This document shows, one piece after another, positions 45,562-54,490 of a stretch of 64,000 nucleotides of DNA. The first letter of the stretch is position 1; the number at the start of each line of letters is the position of its first letter. The position numbers and the translations under genes were made by a program. The notes under the pieces are model-generated. The model was not told the origin of the DNA, did no database searches, and saw only the letters and a list, made by a program, of their open reading frames with translations. Source of the stretch: CAZTQN01 sp964615765 (GTDB lineage Bacteria > Planctomycetota > Phycisphaerae > Phycisphaerales > UBA1924); contig CAZTQN010000001.1 of assembly GCA_964615765.1 (NCBI GenBank), positions 124,001 to 188,000 of the forward strand, given 5' to 3'.

Positions 45562-46779
45562 GTGAGCACCGTTGACTCCAAACCCTTTGTCGATCACGCG
45601 CAGTCGGCCGTGCATGGTCTCCGGCGCGCGTTGGCCGAACTGCTGGCCGGAGTTGGTGCCGATCCGGATCAGCCGCAGGAGATCTCGCGGCGGTTTGGTT
45701 TGGACAAAACCCTGACCTGGCGCATCAGCCGCGTCGTCCGTGAGGAGGACGCCTGGGAAGCCGTGCAGCACATCCCGCGGCGGCCGAGTTTCCGGATTCT
45801 GCTCGCCGCGTTGTCCGCAAAGGGCGCCGGTGCCGAACTGATCACCGAGGTCTGGCGGGCTCTGGACGAGTTTGAGCGGTTTGTCGAGGTCCACTCGGGG
45901 GATCGGGAGACGCTGGAGATCATGACCAGCGTCGGGGCCCGCAAGACGGCGGGCAAGCGGCTGGAAGCGTTCCGCAAGACCGGGTTTCTCGCCGCCAGCG
46001 CGCTGTGGGGGGTCCGCGCGTCGGCCCACGTCGCGGTGCACTTGCTCTACCCCAAACCGGGCAGCCCGGACATGCTGGTGGGCGCGGTGGTCTGCGGGCT
46101 GGTGGGGTTCCGCCGACTTCGGGCGGACGTGCCGTGGACCATCGCGACGTTGTCGACGTGGGACCGTCCGGGCGCGGAGACCAACCGTGGGTCAGTGCGT
46201 CCGATCGACGCGTCGATCCAGAGCGGCGCGCCACTCTTGACGGATTTCTGCTCGCGTCCGCTGCCGGGCATGATCTCCGTGCCGGAGGGTCCGACGCGGA
46301 CTCGGTTCATGATCGCGCCGGGGCCGGTGGGCAACACCGCGAGCGCCGACGTCATGATCGGGTGGATGTACGAGGGCGTGACCAGCCGCTATCAGTCGAC
46401 GCCGGGCGAGTGCGGCGAGCACGGCCTGAACCTGACCACGCCCGCCGAACTCGCGGTGCAGGAACTGTGGATCCACCGCTCGCTCCCGTTCGCGTTCAAC
46501 ATCGAGCACGCGGTGTACAGCCGCCTGCCCGGCGGGCCGACGTTCCCGGAGCACAAGGAGCACGTGCACCCGCTGCCGGTGTTCGGCGAGGTCAACGACG
46601 TGGGCTGTCCGCCGGACATGACGGTGTCGGAAGTGCCGTTCTACGGCGACATGATGCGGTGGACGACGGGCCGGCTGGGCTTTGAGCTGTCGGACTTCCG
46701 CGCATTCCGATGCCGGTTGGCGTTCCCGCCGATCCCGACGATCAGCGTGATGCGGCATCCGCTGCTGCCGCGCGTCTGA
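45562..46779 (+). CDS. Unknown protein with N-terminal HTH-like segment
   Basis: 405 aa, GTG start with AGGAGGT 11 bases upstream. Residues about 35-60 (QEISRRFGLDKTLTWRISRV) read like a helix-turn-helix. The rest, about 340 residues, contains no family I recognise: there are hydrophobic patches such as MLVGAVVCGLVGFRR and a later part with paired His (HKEHVHPLPVFGE). No signal peptide or clear membrane helix is seen. It could be a regulator of the divergent PEP-CTERM-like gene; this is context inference only. Confidence 0.65.
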   Translation: MSTVDSKPFVDHAQSAVHGLRRALAELLAGVGADPDQPQEISRRFGLDKTLTWRISRVVREEDAWEAVQHIPRRPSFRILLAALSAKGAGAELITEVWRALDEFERFVEVHSGDRETLEIMTSVGARKTAGKRLEAFRKTGFLAASALWGVRASAHVAVHLLYPKPGSPDMLVGAVVCGLVGFRRLRADVPWTIATLSTWDRPGAETNRGSVRPIDASIQSGAPLLTDFCSRPLPGMISVPEGPTRTRFMIAPGPVGNTASADVMIGWMYEGVTSRYQSTPGECGEHGLNLTTPAELAVQELWIHRSLPFAFNIEHAVYSRLPGGPTFPEHKEHVHPLPVFGEVNDVGCPPDMTVSEVPFYGDMMRWTTGRLGFELSDFRAFRCRLAFPPIPTISVMRHPLLPRV

Positions 46780-46891
46780 GCGCGCTCGCGCGGCGAGTTG
46801 CGGCACAGCCCCCGAATCGGTTAGTCTGGCCGGGTGGGTCATGGACTCGCGGCGACACTCGTCGCGGCGGACCCGCACGGAGATCCAGCGC

Positions 46892-47224
46892 ATGGCTCGG
46901 CGAACAGTGATGTATTCCAGCGGCGGCAAGAAGCTCTACGCGGTCCGCGACGGCGACGGTCAGTTCAAGGACATCCAGTCCTACGCGCGGGCCCACGCCG
47001 CCGACATCCGGCGCCACGACGCCAACGACCCGGACGAGGCGTCGGGCTCGCCCACGCCGCGGAAGAAGACGGCCCGCAAGGGCGCGAAGAAGGCCGGCAA
47101 GAAAGCCGGCAAAAAGACCGGCAAGAAAGCGGGGGGCAAGAAGGGCACGCGCGTCGCCGGCAAGAAGTCGGCGAAGAAGGCCGGCAAAAAGACCGGCAAG
47201 AAGAAGGCGGCCCGGCGCCGCTGA
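46892..47224 (+). CDS. Small protein with histone H1-like lysine-rich tail
   Basis: 110 aa. The N-terminal about 45 residues form a compact conserved-looking domain (TVMYSSGGKKLYAVRDGDGQ, FKDIQSYARAHAADIRR). The C-terminal about 55 residues are repeats of KKAGKK/KKTGKK with Arg at the end, like bacterial histone H1-type or AlgP-type tails. It is probably a DNA- or RNA-binding protein; the N-terminal motif has no function I can name. The start at 46892 has GGAG 9 bases upstream. It is followed by a bidirectional terminator. Confidence 0.75.
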   Translation: MARRTVMYSSGGKKLYAVRDGDGQFKDIQSYARAHAADIRRHDANDPDEASGSPTPRKKTARKGAKKAGKKAGKKTGKKAGGKKGTRVAGKKSAKKAGKKTGKKKAARRR

Positions 47225-47261
47225 GTTGCCCGCCCGGACGCGCTTTCGCACGTCAACGTAC

Positions 47262-47310
47262 AAAAACGACGAACGCCCGGCGCCACAAGGCCCGGGCGTT
47301 CGCACTTTTG
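47262..47310. terminator. Bidirectional terminator between convergent genes
   Basis: A perfect 10-bp stem, CGAACGCCCG / CGGGCGTTCG (47270-47279 with 47293-47302), has an A run on the left (47262-47266) and CACTTTT on the right. It can end both the Lys-rich protein gene (+) and the GC-dockerin gene (-). Confidence 0.75.
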
Positions 47311-47328
47311 GAAGGGATGGTGCGGGCT

Positions 47329-48702
47329 TCAGCAGCCGGCGAACCAGAGGCCGACATAGTCGAACACGTCCTGCACGCTCAGCCCGCCGACGCCGTTGAT
47401 GTCGGCCCGCGGGTCGGCGGCGAAGTACGCCGTCAGATAGTCGAACAGGTCCTGGATCGTCAGCCCGCCGGCGCCGTTGAAGTCCGCCAGGCACCCGGGG
47501 GCCGAGGGCACGGCGAGCCCGGTGATGACGAGTTCCTGCGGGTCACCCGGGCGGAACATGCGGAGGGTGACGGAGCCGTCGACGTTGGGTGCGCGGTCCG
47601 CGGTGAACCAGAAGTTGTACATCGTGCCCCAGCGGAGCGCGTTGGTGTTGGGATTGGTCTCGAACGTCGCCGGGCTGGCCCACACGACCTGCGTCGACTC
47701 CTTGGCGCTCGACCAGTCGGTGTTGTCGTAGATCTCGCCCGAGTGGTAATCGACGTCGCTGAAGCCGATGTTGCTGACGTTAACGCCGACGGGCGTGGGG
47801 ACGATCACGCCGCCCGCGGCCCGGTGCGAGTTGAGGTTGAACACGGCGTAGTCGTACCGCCACGAGCCGTTGCCGAGGTCGGTCGCCTTGCTGGCGACGT
47901 AGTAGCGTCCGTCGCCGGGGACATCGCCCGTGAGGATCGTGACGCGGTCATCGGGCGTGTTCAGGCCCAGGCCGTGAGCCTTCCAGGCGAGGATGGCCGG
48001 CTGCCCCGTCTGGGCGGCGCCGGTCTGGCTCCAGGCGTACGTGGGCGTGGCGCCGGCGTTGGCGACGGTGACGCGCTCGTACGTGGCGTTGTTGAGCTGG
48101 TTGGCGGCGGGCTCGCCCGCGGCGACGTACACGCCCTCGGCGAAGTAGAGCGCCCCCGGGTAGGTCGTCGCGCTCATGTCGGCTTCTTTGACGACCAGCC
48201 GGCGGGCCAGCGCGTTGCTGCCGGAAGGGAGCGTGGGGATCGGGCTGAACGTGCTCGCCGAGGGGTTGATCCCCGAGCGCGGGCCCAGGCGGCTTTGGCC
48301 GGAGTTGTAACTGGCGGAGTAGACATCGCGGCAGCCGGGGCGCAGCGTGCCGGAGGGCCACGAGCCGGCGGACGCGCACGTCCCACACCCGGCGTTGTTG
48401 GCGACGCAGCAGGCGTGCTTGACCCACGAGAGCCCGATCTGCTTGAGCACACCGTCGTGCAGGCGGTACCCGTTCATCGCCAGGCCCGGGGTGCCCTGGT
48501 TCTGCCAGAGCAGGGCGGTGTCGCCGATGTTGCAGGTGTAAGAGCCGAGCGCGTACCCGTGCGATCCGCCGATCGCGGCCCCGGAGTGCTTCCAGGTGTC
48601 CTGGATGTCCTGATGGGTGATGTCGAGGCCCTGCCCGAACGCCGCCTGCGAGAGCAGGCCGAGCGTGGCGACGGTGGATGAGAGCACGCCGTTCTTCCGC
48701 AT
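47329..48702 (-). CDS. Secreted protein with GC-type dockerin anchor
   Basis: 457 aa. It has a signal peptide (about residues 1-24, ending AFG-QG), then a beta-rich region of about 370 residues with several Cys (HACCVANNAGCGTC) and no recognised enzyme motif. The C-terminus has two dockerin-like segments (LTIQDLFDYLTAYFAADPRA and LSVQDVFDYVGLWFAGC) ending in Gly-Cys, as in the protein encoded at 39977-43255. The start at 48702 has GGAGT 8 bases upstream. It is followed by the bidirectional terminator. Confidence 0.8.
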   Translation of the reverse strand: MRKNGVLSSTVATLGLLSQAAFGQGLDITHQDIQDTWKHSGAAIGGSHGYALGSYTCNIGDTALLWQNQGTPGLAMNGYRLHDGVLKQIGLSWVKHACCVANNAGCGTCASAGSWPSGTLRPGCRDVYSASYNSGQSRLGPRSGINPSASTFSPIPTLPSGSNALARRLVVKEADMSATTYPGALYFAEGVYVAAGEPAANQLNNATYERVTVANAGATPTYAWSQTGAAQTGQPAILAWKAHGLGLNTPDDRVTILTGDVPGDGRYYVASKATDLGNGSWRYDYAVFNLNSHRAAGGVIVPTPVGVNVSNIGFSDVDYHSGEIYDNTDWSSAKESTQVVWASPATFETNPNTNALRWGTMYNFWFTADRAPNVDGSVTLRMFRPGDPQELVITGLAVPSAPGCLADFNGAGGLTIQDLFDYLTAYFAADPRADINGVGGLSVQDVFDYVGLWFAGC

Positions 48703-48894
48703 GATGCAAGACTCCGTGGGTTGCGACCGTTCGTGGGTGGCTGATCGACGAGTGCGATCCCGGCTGCGTTCGCCGACGCCGATGCGCCGGATGCCCCAAC
48801 CGGCCCGCGAGCGGGGCCGGCCCGCGGCGAGACCGCGGACGATTGTCGAGCATGCCTGAGAACGGCCGGTCTGTCAACCCGGGCGGGCGCGAAA

Positions 48895-50235
48895 TCACAC
48901 CCGCGGGCTCGCCGCTCGTTTCCGCAACGTCTCGACGTCCTCGGTGATCAAGCGGGCCCCGCGTTCGTAGCGGAAATACGCCCACGCCCAGTGAATCAGC
49001 ACGATCAGCCGATTCCGGAACCCCACCAGGAACACGATGTGCACCGCCAGCCAGACGAGCCACGCGATCAGCCCGGTCAGGTGACGCCCGGCCAGCACGC
49101 CGACGGCCCGGGCCCGCCCGATCGTCGCGAGCGAGCCGCGATCGTGATACCGAAACGCCCGGCGAGTTGGCGGGGCTTGACCCGCGTTTGGCGCCTGAAT
49201 TTCACGGGCGATGATCGTCGCGGCGTGCTTGCCCATCTGCATCGCGGCCGGCGCGATGCCCGGCACAAACCGGGCCCGGCCCTGCTCGTCGACGCCCGGC
49301 AGCGCGACCGCCGCGAGGTCGCCCGTGACGAAAACGTTTGGCTGATTCGGGATCGTTAAATCCGCATTGACGAGCACGCGCCCACCGCGGTCGAGCGGCG
49401 CGCCGAGCGCGGCGCCGAGCGGGGCGGCCCGGACCCCGGCCGCCCAGAAGACGTTGCGGGTCACGATCCGCTCCGGTGCTCGACCGTCGCCGGCGTTGAG
49501 CTCGACGCCCTCGTCGGTGATCGCCGTCACGCGCGTCGAGAGCCAGACGTCGACGCCCAGGCGTTCGAGGTCGTCCTTGGCGCGGCGGGCGAGGTCGTCG
49601 GAATAGGCGTCGAGCAGGCGCGGGCCGCCTTCGATCAGGATCACGCGGGCCGCGGTGGTGTCGATGCTGCGGAAATCACGCGGCATGGCGCGGCGGGCGA
49701 TCTCGGCCATCGCTCCCGCCAGTTCCACGCCCGTCGGGCCGCCGCCGATGACGATGAACGTGAGCAGCCCGCGCCGGCGGGGCACATCGGGCTCGCGCTC
49801 GGCGGCTTCGAAGGAGGCGAGGAAGCGCGTGCGGATTTCGAGCGCGTCGGGCACGGTCTTGAGACCGGGCGCTCGCGTGGTCCACGCGGGGTTGAAGTAG
49901 TGGTTGACCGCGCCCGCCGCGACGATCAGCCAGTCGTAGGCGAGCACGGCGCCGTCGCAGAGCGTGACGGTGCGGGACGCGGTGTCGATCGCGCGGGCTT
50001 CACCCAGCAGCACCGAGACGTTCTGCTGGCGCTTGAGGATGTGCCGGATGGGCTGGGCGATGTCCGTCGGCGAGAGCGACGCCGTCGCGACCTGGTACAG
50101 CAGCGGTTGGAACAGGTGGTGGTTGGTCCGGTCGACGACGCTGATGCGGACGGGCGCACGGGCGAGCGAGCGGGCGGCGGCCAAGCCGGCGAAGCCCGCG
50201 CCGATGATCACCACGTGCGGAGTGGGGGAGGGCAC
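48895..50235 (-). CDS. ndh: Type II NADH dehydrogenase (NDH-2)
   Basis: 446 aa. The FAD site GAGFAG (about residues 11-16) and NAD site GGGPTGVELAGAM are clear, with NVFVTGDLAAV near the C-terminal FAD contact. The last about 90 residues contain hydrophobic stretches (LIAWLVWLAVHIVFLVGF; LIVLIHWAWAYF) typical of NDH-2 membrane association. It passes electrons from NADH to quinone without proton pumping. The start is a GTG at 50235; upstream codons of the frame do not resemble the family. No strong ribosome binding site is visible. Confidence 0.9.
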   Translation of the reverse strand: MPSPTPHVVIIGAGFAGLAAARSLARAPVRISVVDRTNHHLFQPLLYQVATASLSPTDIAQPIRHILKRQQNVSVLLGEARAIDTASRTVTLCDGAVLAYDWLIVAAGAVNHYFNPAWTTRAPGLKTVPDALEIRTRFLASFEAAEREPDVPRRRGLLTFIVIGGGPTGVELAGAMAEIARRAMPRDFRSIDTTAARVILIEGGPRLLDAYSDDLARRAKDDLERLGVDVWLSTRVTAITDEGVELNAGDGRAPERIVTRNVFWAAGVRAAPLGAALGAPLDRGGRVLVNADLTIPNQPNVFVTGDLAAVALPGVDEQGRARFVPGIAPAAMQMGKHAATIIAREIQAPNAGQAPPTRRAFRYHDRGSLATIGRARAVGVLAGRHLTGLIAWLVWLAVHIVFLVGFRNRLIVLIHWAWAYFRYERGARLITEDVETLRKRAASPRV

Positions 50236-50263
50236 GCCGGCAGCATACGCCCTCGCGCCGCGG

Positions 50264-50629
50264 TCACTCCCCCGCTGGACCAGGTTGGGGCCCGCGTGCG
50301 GCGGATGAAGCCGCGCTGAGTGCCGCGTGAACCCGTCGGATCGCGTCGTCGCTCGCGGCGTCTTTGGCTTCCAGCCCGACCATCTGGGCCAAGGCGTCAA
50401 AGACCAGGCGCACCTCGGCCCCGTGCACGCGGACGGTCCACACGCGGACATCCAGCCCGTCGGCGTGGTCCAGCACGATGGCGCCGACGGCGTGTTCAAG
50501 CGCGGCGGCCACGCGGGGCAGGTCGTCCCACCCGGCCCGCGCGGTCAGGTCCAGACACAGCCGGCCCGAGGCCATGCGTGAGAGCGCGAGGGCTTCGAAA
50601 TGGCCGCGGGCGTCGGGCACGGCGATCAC
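50264..50629 (-). CDS. Hypothetical protein downstream of hmgA
   Basis: 121 aa, GTG start, 10 bases after the hmgA stop and probably cotranscribed with it. The sequence has alternating hydrophobic strands (AIVLDHADGLDVRVWTVRV; GAEVRLVFDALAQMVGLEAK) that look like a small alpha/beta domain, but I do not recognise a family. The regular third-position G/C pattern supports a real gene. Confidence 0.6.
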   Translation of the reverse strand: MIAVPDARGHFEALALSRMASGRLCLDLTARAGWDDLPRVAAALEHAVGAIVLDHADGLDVRVWTVRVHGAEVRLVFDALAQMVGLEAKDAASDDAIRRVHAALSAASSAARGPQPGPAGE

Positions 50630-50639
50630 ACCGCGACGG

Positions 50640-52082
50640 TCACGGCGCCCACACGTTGGCCGTGCTCATCGGCACGGTGCCAGCGCCGGGCTTGCCGTTG
50701 GCGCTGTTGGGGAGCGGCGCGGGGATCTCCTTGCTGGCGACGTCGGTCTTGATGACGCTGACGGGCCCGGTCTCTTTGGGGAAGGCCTGCGCGTGCATCG
50801 CGGGGACGGTCACGCCGTTGAGGTGCAGCTTGCCGGAGGCGAGCCCCGGGAAGTGCTCGCCCTGCCAGGACGCGGGGTACTTGGTGTCGTCGAGGTCGAG
50901 GGCGGCCTTGGTGGGGAACAGCGGGCGGAAGGTGTCGCACATCACGGCGAGTTCCTGCGTGTGCGTCGCCGTGAGCGAGGCCTCGATCGTGCCCGGGTGC
51001 GGCCCGTGCGGGATGCCCTGCGGGTGGGCCGTCAGGCTGCCGATCTCGATCCCCTTGCGCGAGCCGAAGTTCCCGTCGACGTAGTACAGCACCTCGTCGG
51101 AGTCGAGGTTCGAGTGGTTGTACGGCACCTTGATCGACTGCGGGTGATAGTCGAGCAGGCGCGGGGCGAAGGTGCAGATGACGAAGTTGTGGGCTTCGAA
51201 AGTCTGGTGGATCGGCGGCGGCATGTGCAGCTTGCCGGTGATTGGGCTGAAGTCGTCGGCGTTGAAGATGTAGGGGTAGTAGCAGCCGTCCCACCCGACG
51301 ATGTCGAGCGGGTGGTAGTGGTACACATACGAGTGGACCAGGTCGCGGGCCTTGATACGGACTTCGAAGTCGCCCTTCTCGTCCCACGTGAGCGGGAGCT
51401 CGGGCAGGCGGAGGTCGCGCTCGCAGTACGGCGCGTGCTCGAGGAACTGCCCGTGCTCCTTGGAGACGTATCGCTTGGGCGGGCCGAGGTGGGACCCGTT
51501 GACGGTCTCGATGAGCAGGTAGCGACCGAAGGGGGTGTCTTCGATCGAGGGGCCGCCATCCGTCGGCTTGCCGTCGGGCCCGTTGACGCGCTGGTTCCAG
51601 ATGAGGCGGTAGATCACGCCCTTGGGGATCATGATGTAGTCACGCGGGCCGAAGGTGAGCGTGCCCATCATGGTGTGCACGACGCCGGAGCCGAAGTGGA
51701 TGAAGATGCACTCGTCGCCCTGGGCGTTCTTGAAGTGGTAGCCCATCTGCTCGGCGGGGTTGCCGACGGCCATCTCGCAGTCGGCGTTGCCGAACAGGAC
51801 GACGCGCCCGGTGATGCAGTCCCCCTTGGCGGGGAGGCGCTTGCCGCCGGTCATGACGTGGCGCATGCGCATGATGTCGGTCTCGACGTACTGCGGCTTG
51901 GTGGCGTACATCGACTTCCACCCGTACACCTGTGTCGGCGGGTGGATGTGGTACATCGTGCTGGACGGGCCGGAAAAGCCCTCGGTGCCGAAGAGTTCTT
52001 CGGAGTACAGCGCGCCGTCCGGGCGGCGGAACTGGACGTGGCGCTTCTTGGGGATCAGGCCGAGCTTGGTGTAATACGCCAT
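50640..52082 (-). CDS. hmgA: Homogentisate 1,2-dioxygenase
   Basis: 480 aa, usual length about 430-450. It opens the homogentisate ring to maleylacetoacetate. The cupin-type Fe(II) site is visible in VPYNHSNLDSDEVLYYVDGN and GIPHGPHPG, and the N-terminal region has YHIHPPTQ and MIPKGVIYRLIW. GGAGACC lies 8 bases before the ATG. It acts on the product of hpd at 22199-23458; the third enzyme (maleylacetoacetate isomerase or fumarylacetoacetase) is not seen here. Confidence 0.92.
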   Translation of the reverse strand: MAYYTKLGLIPKKRHVQFRRPDGALYSEELFGTEGFSGPSSTMYHIHPPTQVYGWKSMYATKPQYVETDIMRMRHVMTGGKRLPAKGDCITGRVVLFGNADCEMAVGNPAEQMGYHFKNAQGDECIFIHFGSGVVHTMMGTLTFGPRDYIMIPKGVIYRLIWNQRVNGPDGKPTDGGPSIEDTPFGRYLLIETVNGSHLGPPKRYVSKEHGQFLEHAPYCERDLRLPELPLTWDEKGDFEVRIKARDLVHSYVYHYHPLDIVGWDGCYYPYIFNADDFSPITGKLHMPPPIHQTFEAHNFVICTFAPRLLDYHPQSIKVPYNHSNLDSDEVLYYVDGNFGSRKGIEIGSLTAHPQGIPHGPHPGTIEASLTATHTQELAVMCDTFRPLFPTKAALDLDDTKYPASWQGEHFPGLASGKLHLNGVTVPAMHAQAFPKETGPVSVIKTDVASKEIPAPLPNSANGKPGAGTVPMSTANVWAP

Positions 52083-52380
52083 GGGCGTGGTCTCCGGCGG
52101 TAAGGGGCGCGTGCGGCGGGCCGCGGGCCCGCGAACGCTTCGGGACGTCCAAGTATATCGATGGCGCGCGGGCCCTCGCCCGGCGAAAACCCCCGCCGCG
52201 GGCTCTTTCGGGCCTGACGGTGCGATTGCGTCCGGGCGTGGACTGTCGACCCCACGGGGCGGCGTGAGGGCGATAAACTCGCCCTCGTCCGGTCAAGCGT
52301 GGGAGACCGCTTCCGTTCGTCGTCAGGCCATGCCCGGGCGTCAACACGCCGGGGCAAACGGCCGAACCCAGGGAGAGATC
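52083..52380. other. Divergent spacer between hmgA and fkbM
   Basis: 298 bases without a gene. A perfect hairpin (GAGGGCGA/TCGCCCTC, loop TAAAC) lies at 52266-52286 and could act in the fkbM leader. Promoters for both genes must lie here, but none was resolved. Confidence 0.35.
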
Positions 52381-53139
52381 ATGAGCACGCTCGGCAATAT
52401 CAGTCTCCGCGACCTCAAGACCATGACCGCCGCCGCCCTGCGCAAGCGCGGCATCGACGTACTCAGCGAGCACCGGCAGTCGGCGATGAACCCGACGGAG
52501 GTGCAGCGGCGGCTGTTCGCGGCCCGCGCGCCGAAGGTCATCTTCGATTGCGGCGCCAACCGCGGGCGCGTCATCAAGGAATACAAGTCGGTCTTTCCCG
52601 ACGCCGTCATCCACGCCTTCGAGCCCACGCCGGCCACGTTCGAGGGGCTCAAGCAGGAGGTCGCGGGCATCCCGGGTGTCGAACTGGTGAACGCCGCGAT
52701 CGGCGAGGCGGCGGGCACGCTCGACCTCTACTTTGGCGACATCGAACAATCCAACAGCCTGGTCGCCAAGCCCGATCCGAAGGGCACGCCGATCAAGGTG
52801 CCGGTGGTCGCCATCGGCGAGTACTGCGCGCAGAAGAAGATCGACCGTGTCGACATCCTGAAGCTCGACGTCGAAGGGTTCGAGATGCCGGCGCTGCGCG
52901 GGGCCGAGTCGCTGTTCGCGGCACGGAAGGTCGACGTGGTGCTGACGGAGATCTCGTTCATCGAGGATCCCGGCGCGACGCGGTTCCTGGACCTGCACGC
53001 GTTCCTCGACCGGCACGACTTCATGATGTTCGGGATCTACGACTTCCAGTACCGCCCGAACCTGCGGGCCCTGCTCGCCGACGCGCTGTTCGTCCGGCGC
53101 GATGTCTTCAAGGCGTACGAAGACCGCGCGGGGGCTTGA
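52381..53139 (+). CDS. FkbM-family SAM-dependent methyltransferase
   Basis: 252 aa. The SAM-binding start FDCGANRGRVIKEY and the acidic loop AFEPTPATF, followed by the FkbM hallmark VDILKLDVEGFEMPALRGAE, are present. Members methylate hydroxyl groups of polysaccharides or natural products. AGGGAGA lies 5-8 bases upstream of ATG 52381. It is not next to glycosyltransferases, so the substrate is open. It converges on trpB across a spacer holding a shared repeat. Confidence 0.85.
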   Translation: MSTLGNISLRDLKTMTAAALRKRGIDVLSEHRQSAMNPTEVQRRLFAARAPKVIFDCGANRGRVIKEYKSVFPDAVIHAFEPTPATFEGLKQEVAGIPGVELVNAAIGEAAGTLDLYFGDIEQSNSLVAKPDPKGTPIKVPVVAIGEYCAQKKIDRVDILKLDVEGFEMPALRGAESLFAARKVDVVLTEISFIEDPGATRFLDLHAFLDRHDFMMFGIYDFQYRPNLRALLADALFVRRDVFKAYEDRAGA

Positions 53140-53144
53140 GGCCG

Positions 53145-53175
53145 GGGGCAGGGGACAGAGGTCAGGGGCGAGGGG
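53145..53175. repeat. Inverted copy of a 19-bp spacer repeat
   Basis: 53157-53175 is the exact reverse complement of 33576-33594, in the spacer between convergent fkbM and trpB. Flanking sequence is a similar G-rich low-complexity run. Confidence 0.75.
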
Positions 53176-53181
53176 GATTTC

Positions 53182-54414
53182 TTATTGATCGCGCAGCGCG
53201 AGCAGGCGGGCCGCTTCGTCGACGTCCTTGTCGCCCCGGCCGGAGAGGTTGACGACCAGGTGCTGGTCGGCGTTCATCTCCGCGCCGGTGATGACGGCCT
53301 GCGCGATCGCGTGCGAGGTCTCGAGGGCCGGGATGATGCCCTCGCTCCGCGCCAGCGCGGTGAAGGCGTCGAGGGCCGCGTCGTCGGTGACGGCGGTATA
53401 GCCGACGCGTCCGGTGTCCTTCCAGTACGAGTGCTCGGGCCCGACGCCGGGGTAGTCGAGCCCCGCGGAGCATGAGTGCACGTCGGCCGTCTGGCCTGAT
53501 TCGTCCTGCAGCACGTAGCTCAGCGAGCCGTGCAGCACGCCGGGCGAGCCGAAGGAGAGCGGGGCGGCGTGCTGCCCGGGCTGGTTGGAACGCCCGCCGG
53601 CTTCGACGCCGATGAGGCGGACGCCCGCGTCGTCGACGAACGGGTAGAAGATCCCCGCCGCGTTTGAGCCGCCGCCGACGCATGCGATGACGCAGTCGGG
53701 CAATCGACCGAGCGTGCGCAGGCACTGGTCGCGGGTTTCGCGACCGATGACGGACTGGAAGTCGCGCACGATCATGGGGAACGGGTGCGGGCCGACGACC
53801 GAGCCGATGATGTAGTGCGTGTGCTCGACGGAGCCCATCCAGTCGCGCATCGCCTCGTTGGTCGCGTCCTTGAGCGTGCGCGAGCCGGAGTTGACCTCGA
53901 TGACGCGGGCGCCCATCAGGCGCATGCGGACCACGTTGAGGCGCTGGCGGCGAACGTCCTCGGCGCCCATGTAGACATCGCAGGAGAGCCCGAAGTGGGC
54001 CGCCGCGGTCGCGCTGGCGACGCCGTGCTGCCCCGCGCCGGTCTCGGCGATGATGCGCTTCTTGCCCATGCGCAGGGTGAGCAGGGCCTGCCCGAGGGTG
54101 TTGTTGATCTTGTGGGCGCCGGTGTGGGCGAGGTCCTCGCGCTTGAGCCAGATGGTGGCGCCGCGACCGCGCGGGGCCTTGTCGCGGACGCTCGCCGTCA
54201 GGCGGGAAGCTCGGTACAGCGGCGTCGCGCGCCCGACGAACGTGCGCGAGAGTTCGTCGAGTTCCCGCCAGAAGTCACGGTCGTCGCGCACGCTGGCGTA
54301 CACGTCGCGCAGTTGGTCCAGCGCGGCGACCAGCGTTTCAGGAACGTACGACCCGCCGAAGACGCCGAAGCGTCCGGCGGGCGAAGGAACGGCGGACAAG
54401 GCCTGGGCGGTCAT
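53182..54414 (-). CDS. trpB: Tryptophan synthase beta subunit
   Basis: 410 aa. It condenses indole and serine to tryptophan. The PLP lysine lies in HTGAHKINN (about residue 100), preceded by KREDLAHTG. The phosphate-binding loop GGGSNAAG, catalytic VGPHPFP and [12 protein letters not shown] are all diagnostic of TrpB1. No trpA or other trp gene is adjacent, so the trp pathway is dispersed in this organism or split. Confidence 0.97.
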   Translation of the reverse strand: MTAQALSAVPSPAGRFGVFGGSYVPETLVAALDQLRDVYASVRDDRDFWRELDELSRTFVGRATPLYRASRLTASVRDKAPRGRGATIWLKREDLAHTGAHKINNTLGQALLTLRMGKKRIIAETGAGQHGVASATAAAHFGLSCDVYMGAEDVRRQRLNVVRMRLMGARVIEVNSGSRTLKDATNEAMRDWMGSVEHTHYIIGSVVGPHPFPMIVRDFQSVIGRETRDQCLRTLGRLPDCVIACVGGGSNAAGIFYPFVDDAGVRLIGVEAGGRSNQPGQHAAPLSFGSPGVLHGSLSYVLQDESGQTADVHSCSAGLDYPGVGPEHSYWKDTGRVGYTAVTDDAALDAFTALARSEGIIPALETSHAIAQAVITGAEMNADQHLVVNLSGRGDKDVDEAARLLALRDQ

Positions 54415-54490
54415 GCCCGAAGGATATGGGCACGCGGCTCGCGTGACACAGAACGTGTCGATCGAAGCGATGAACAGCGAACGTGAACGA

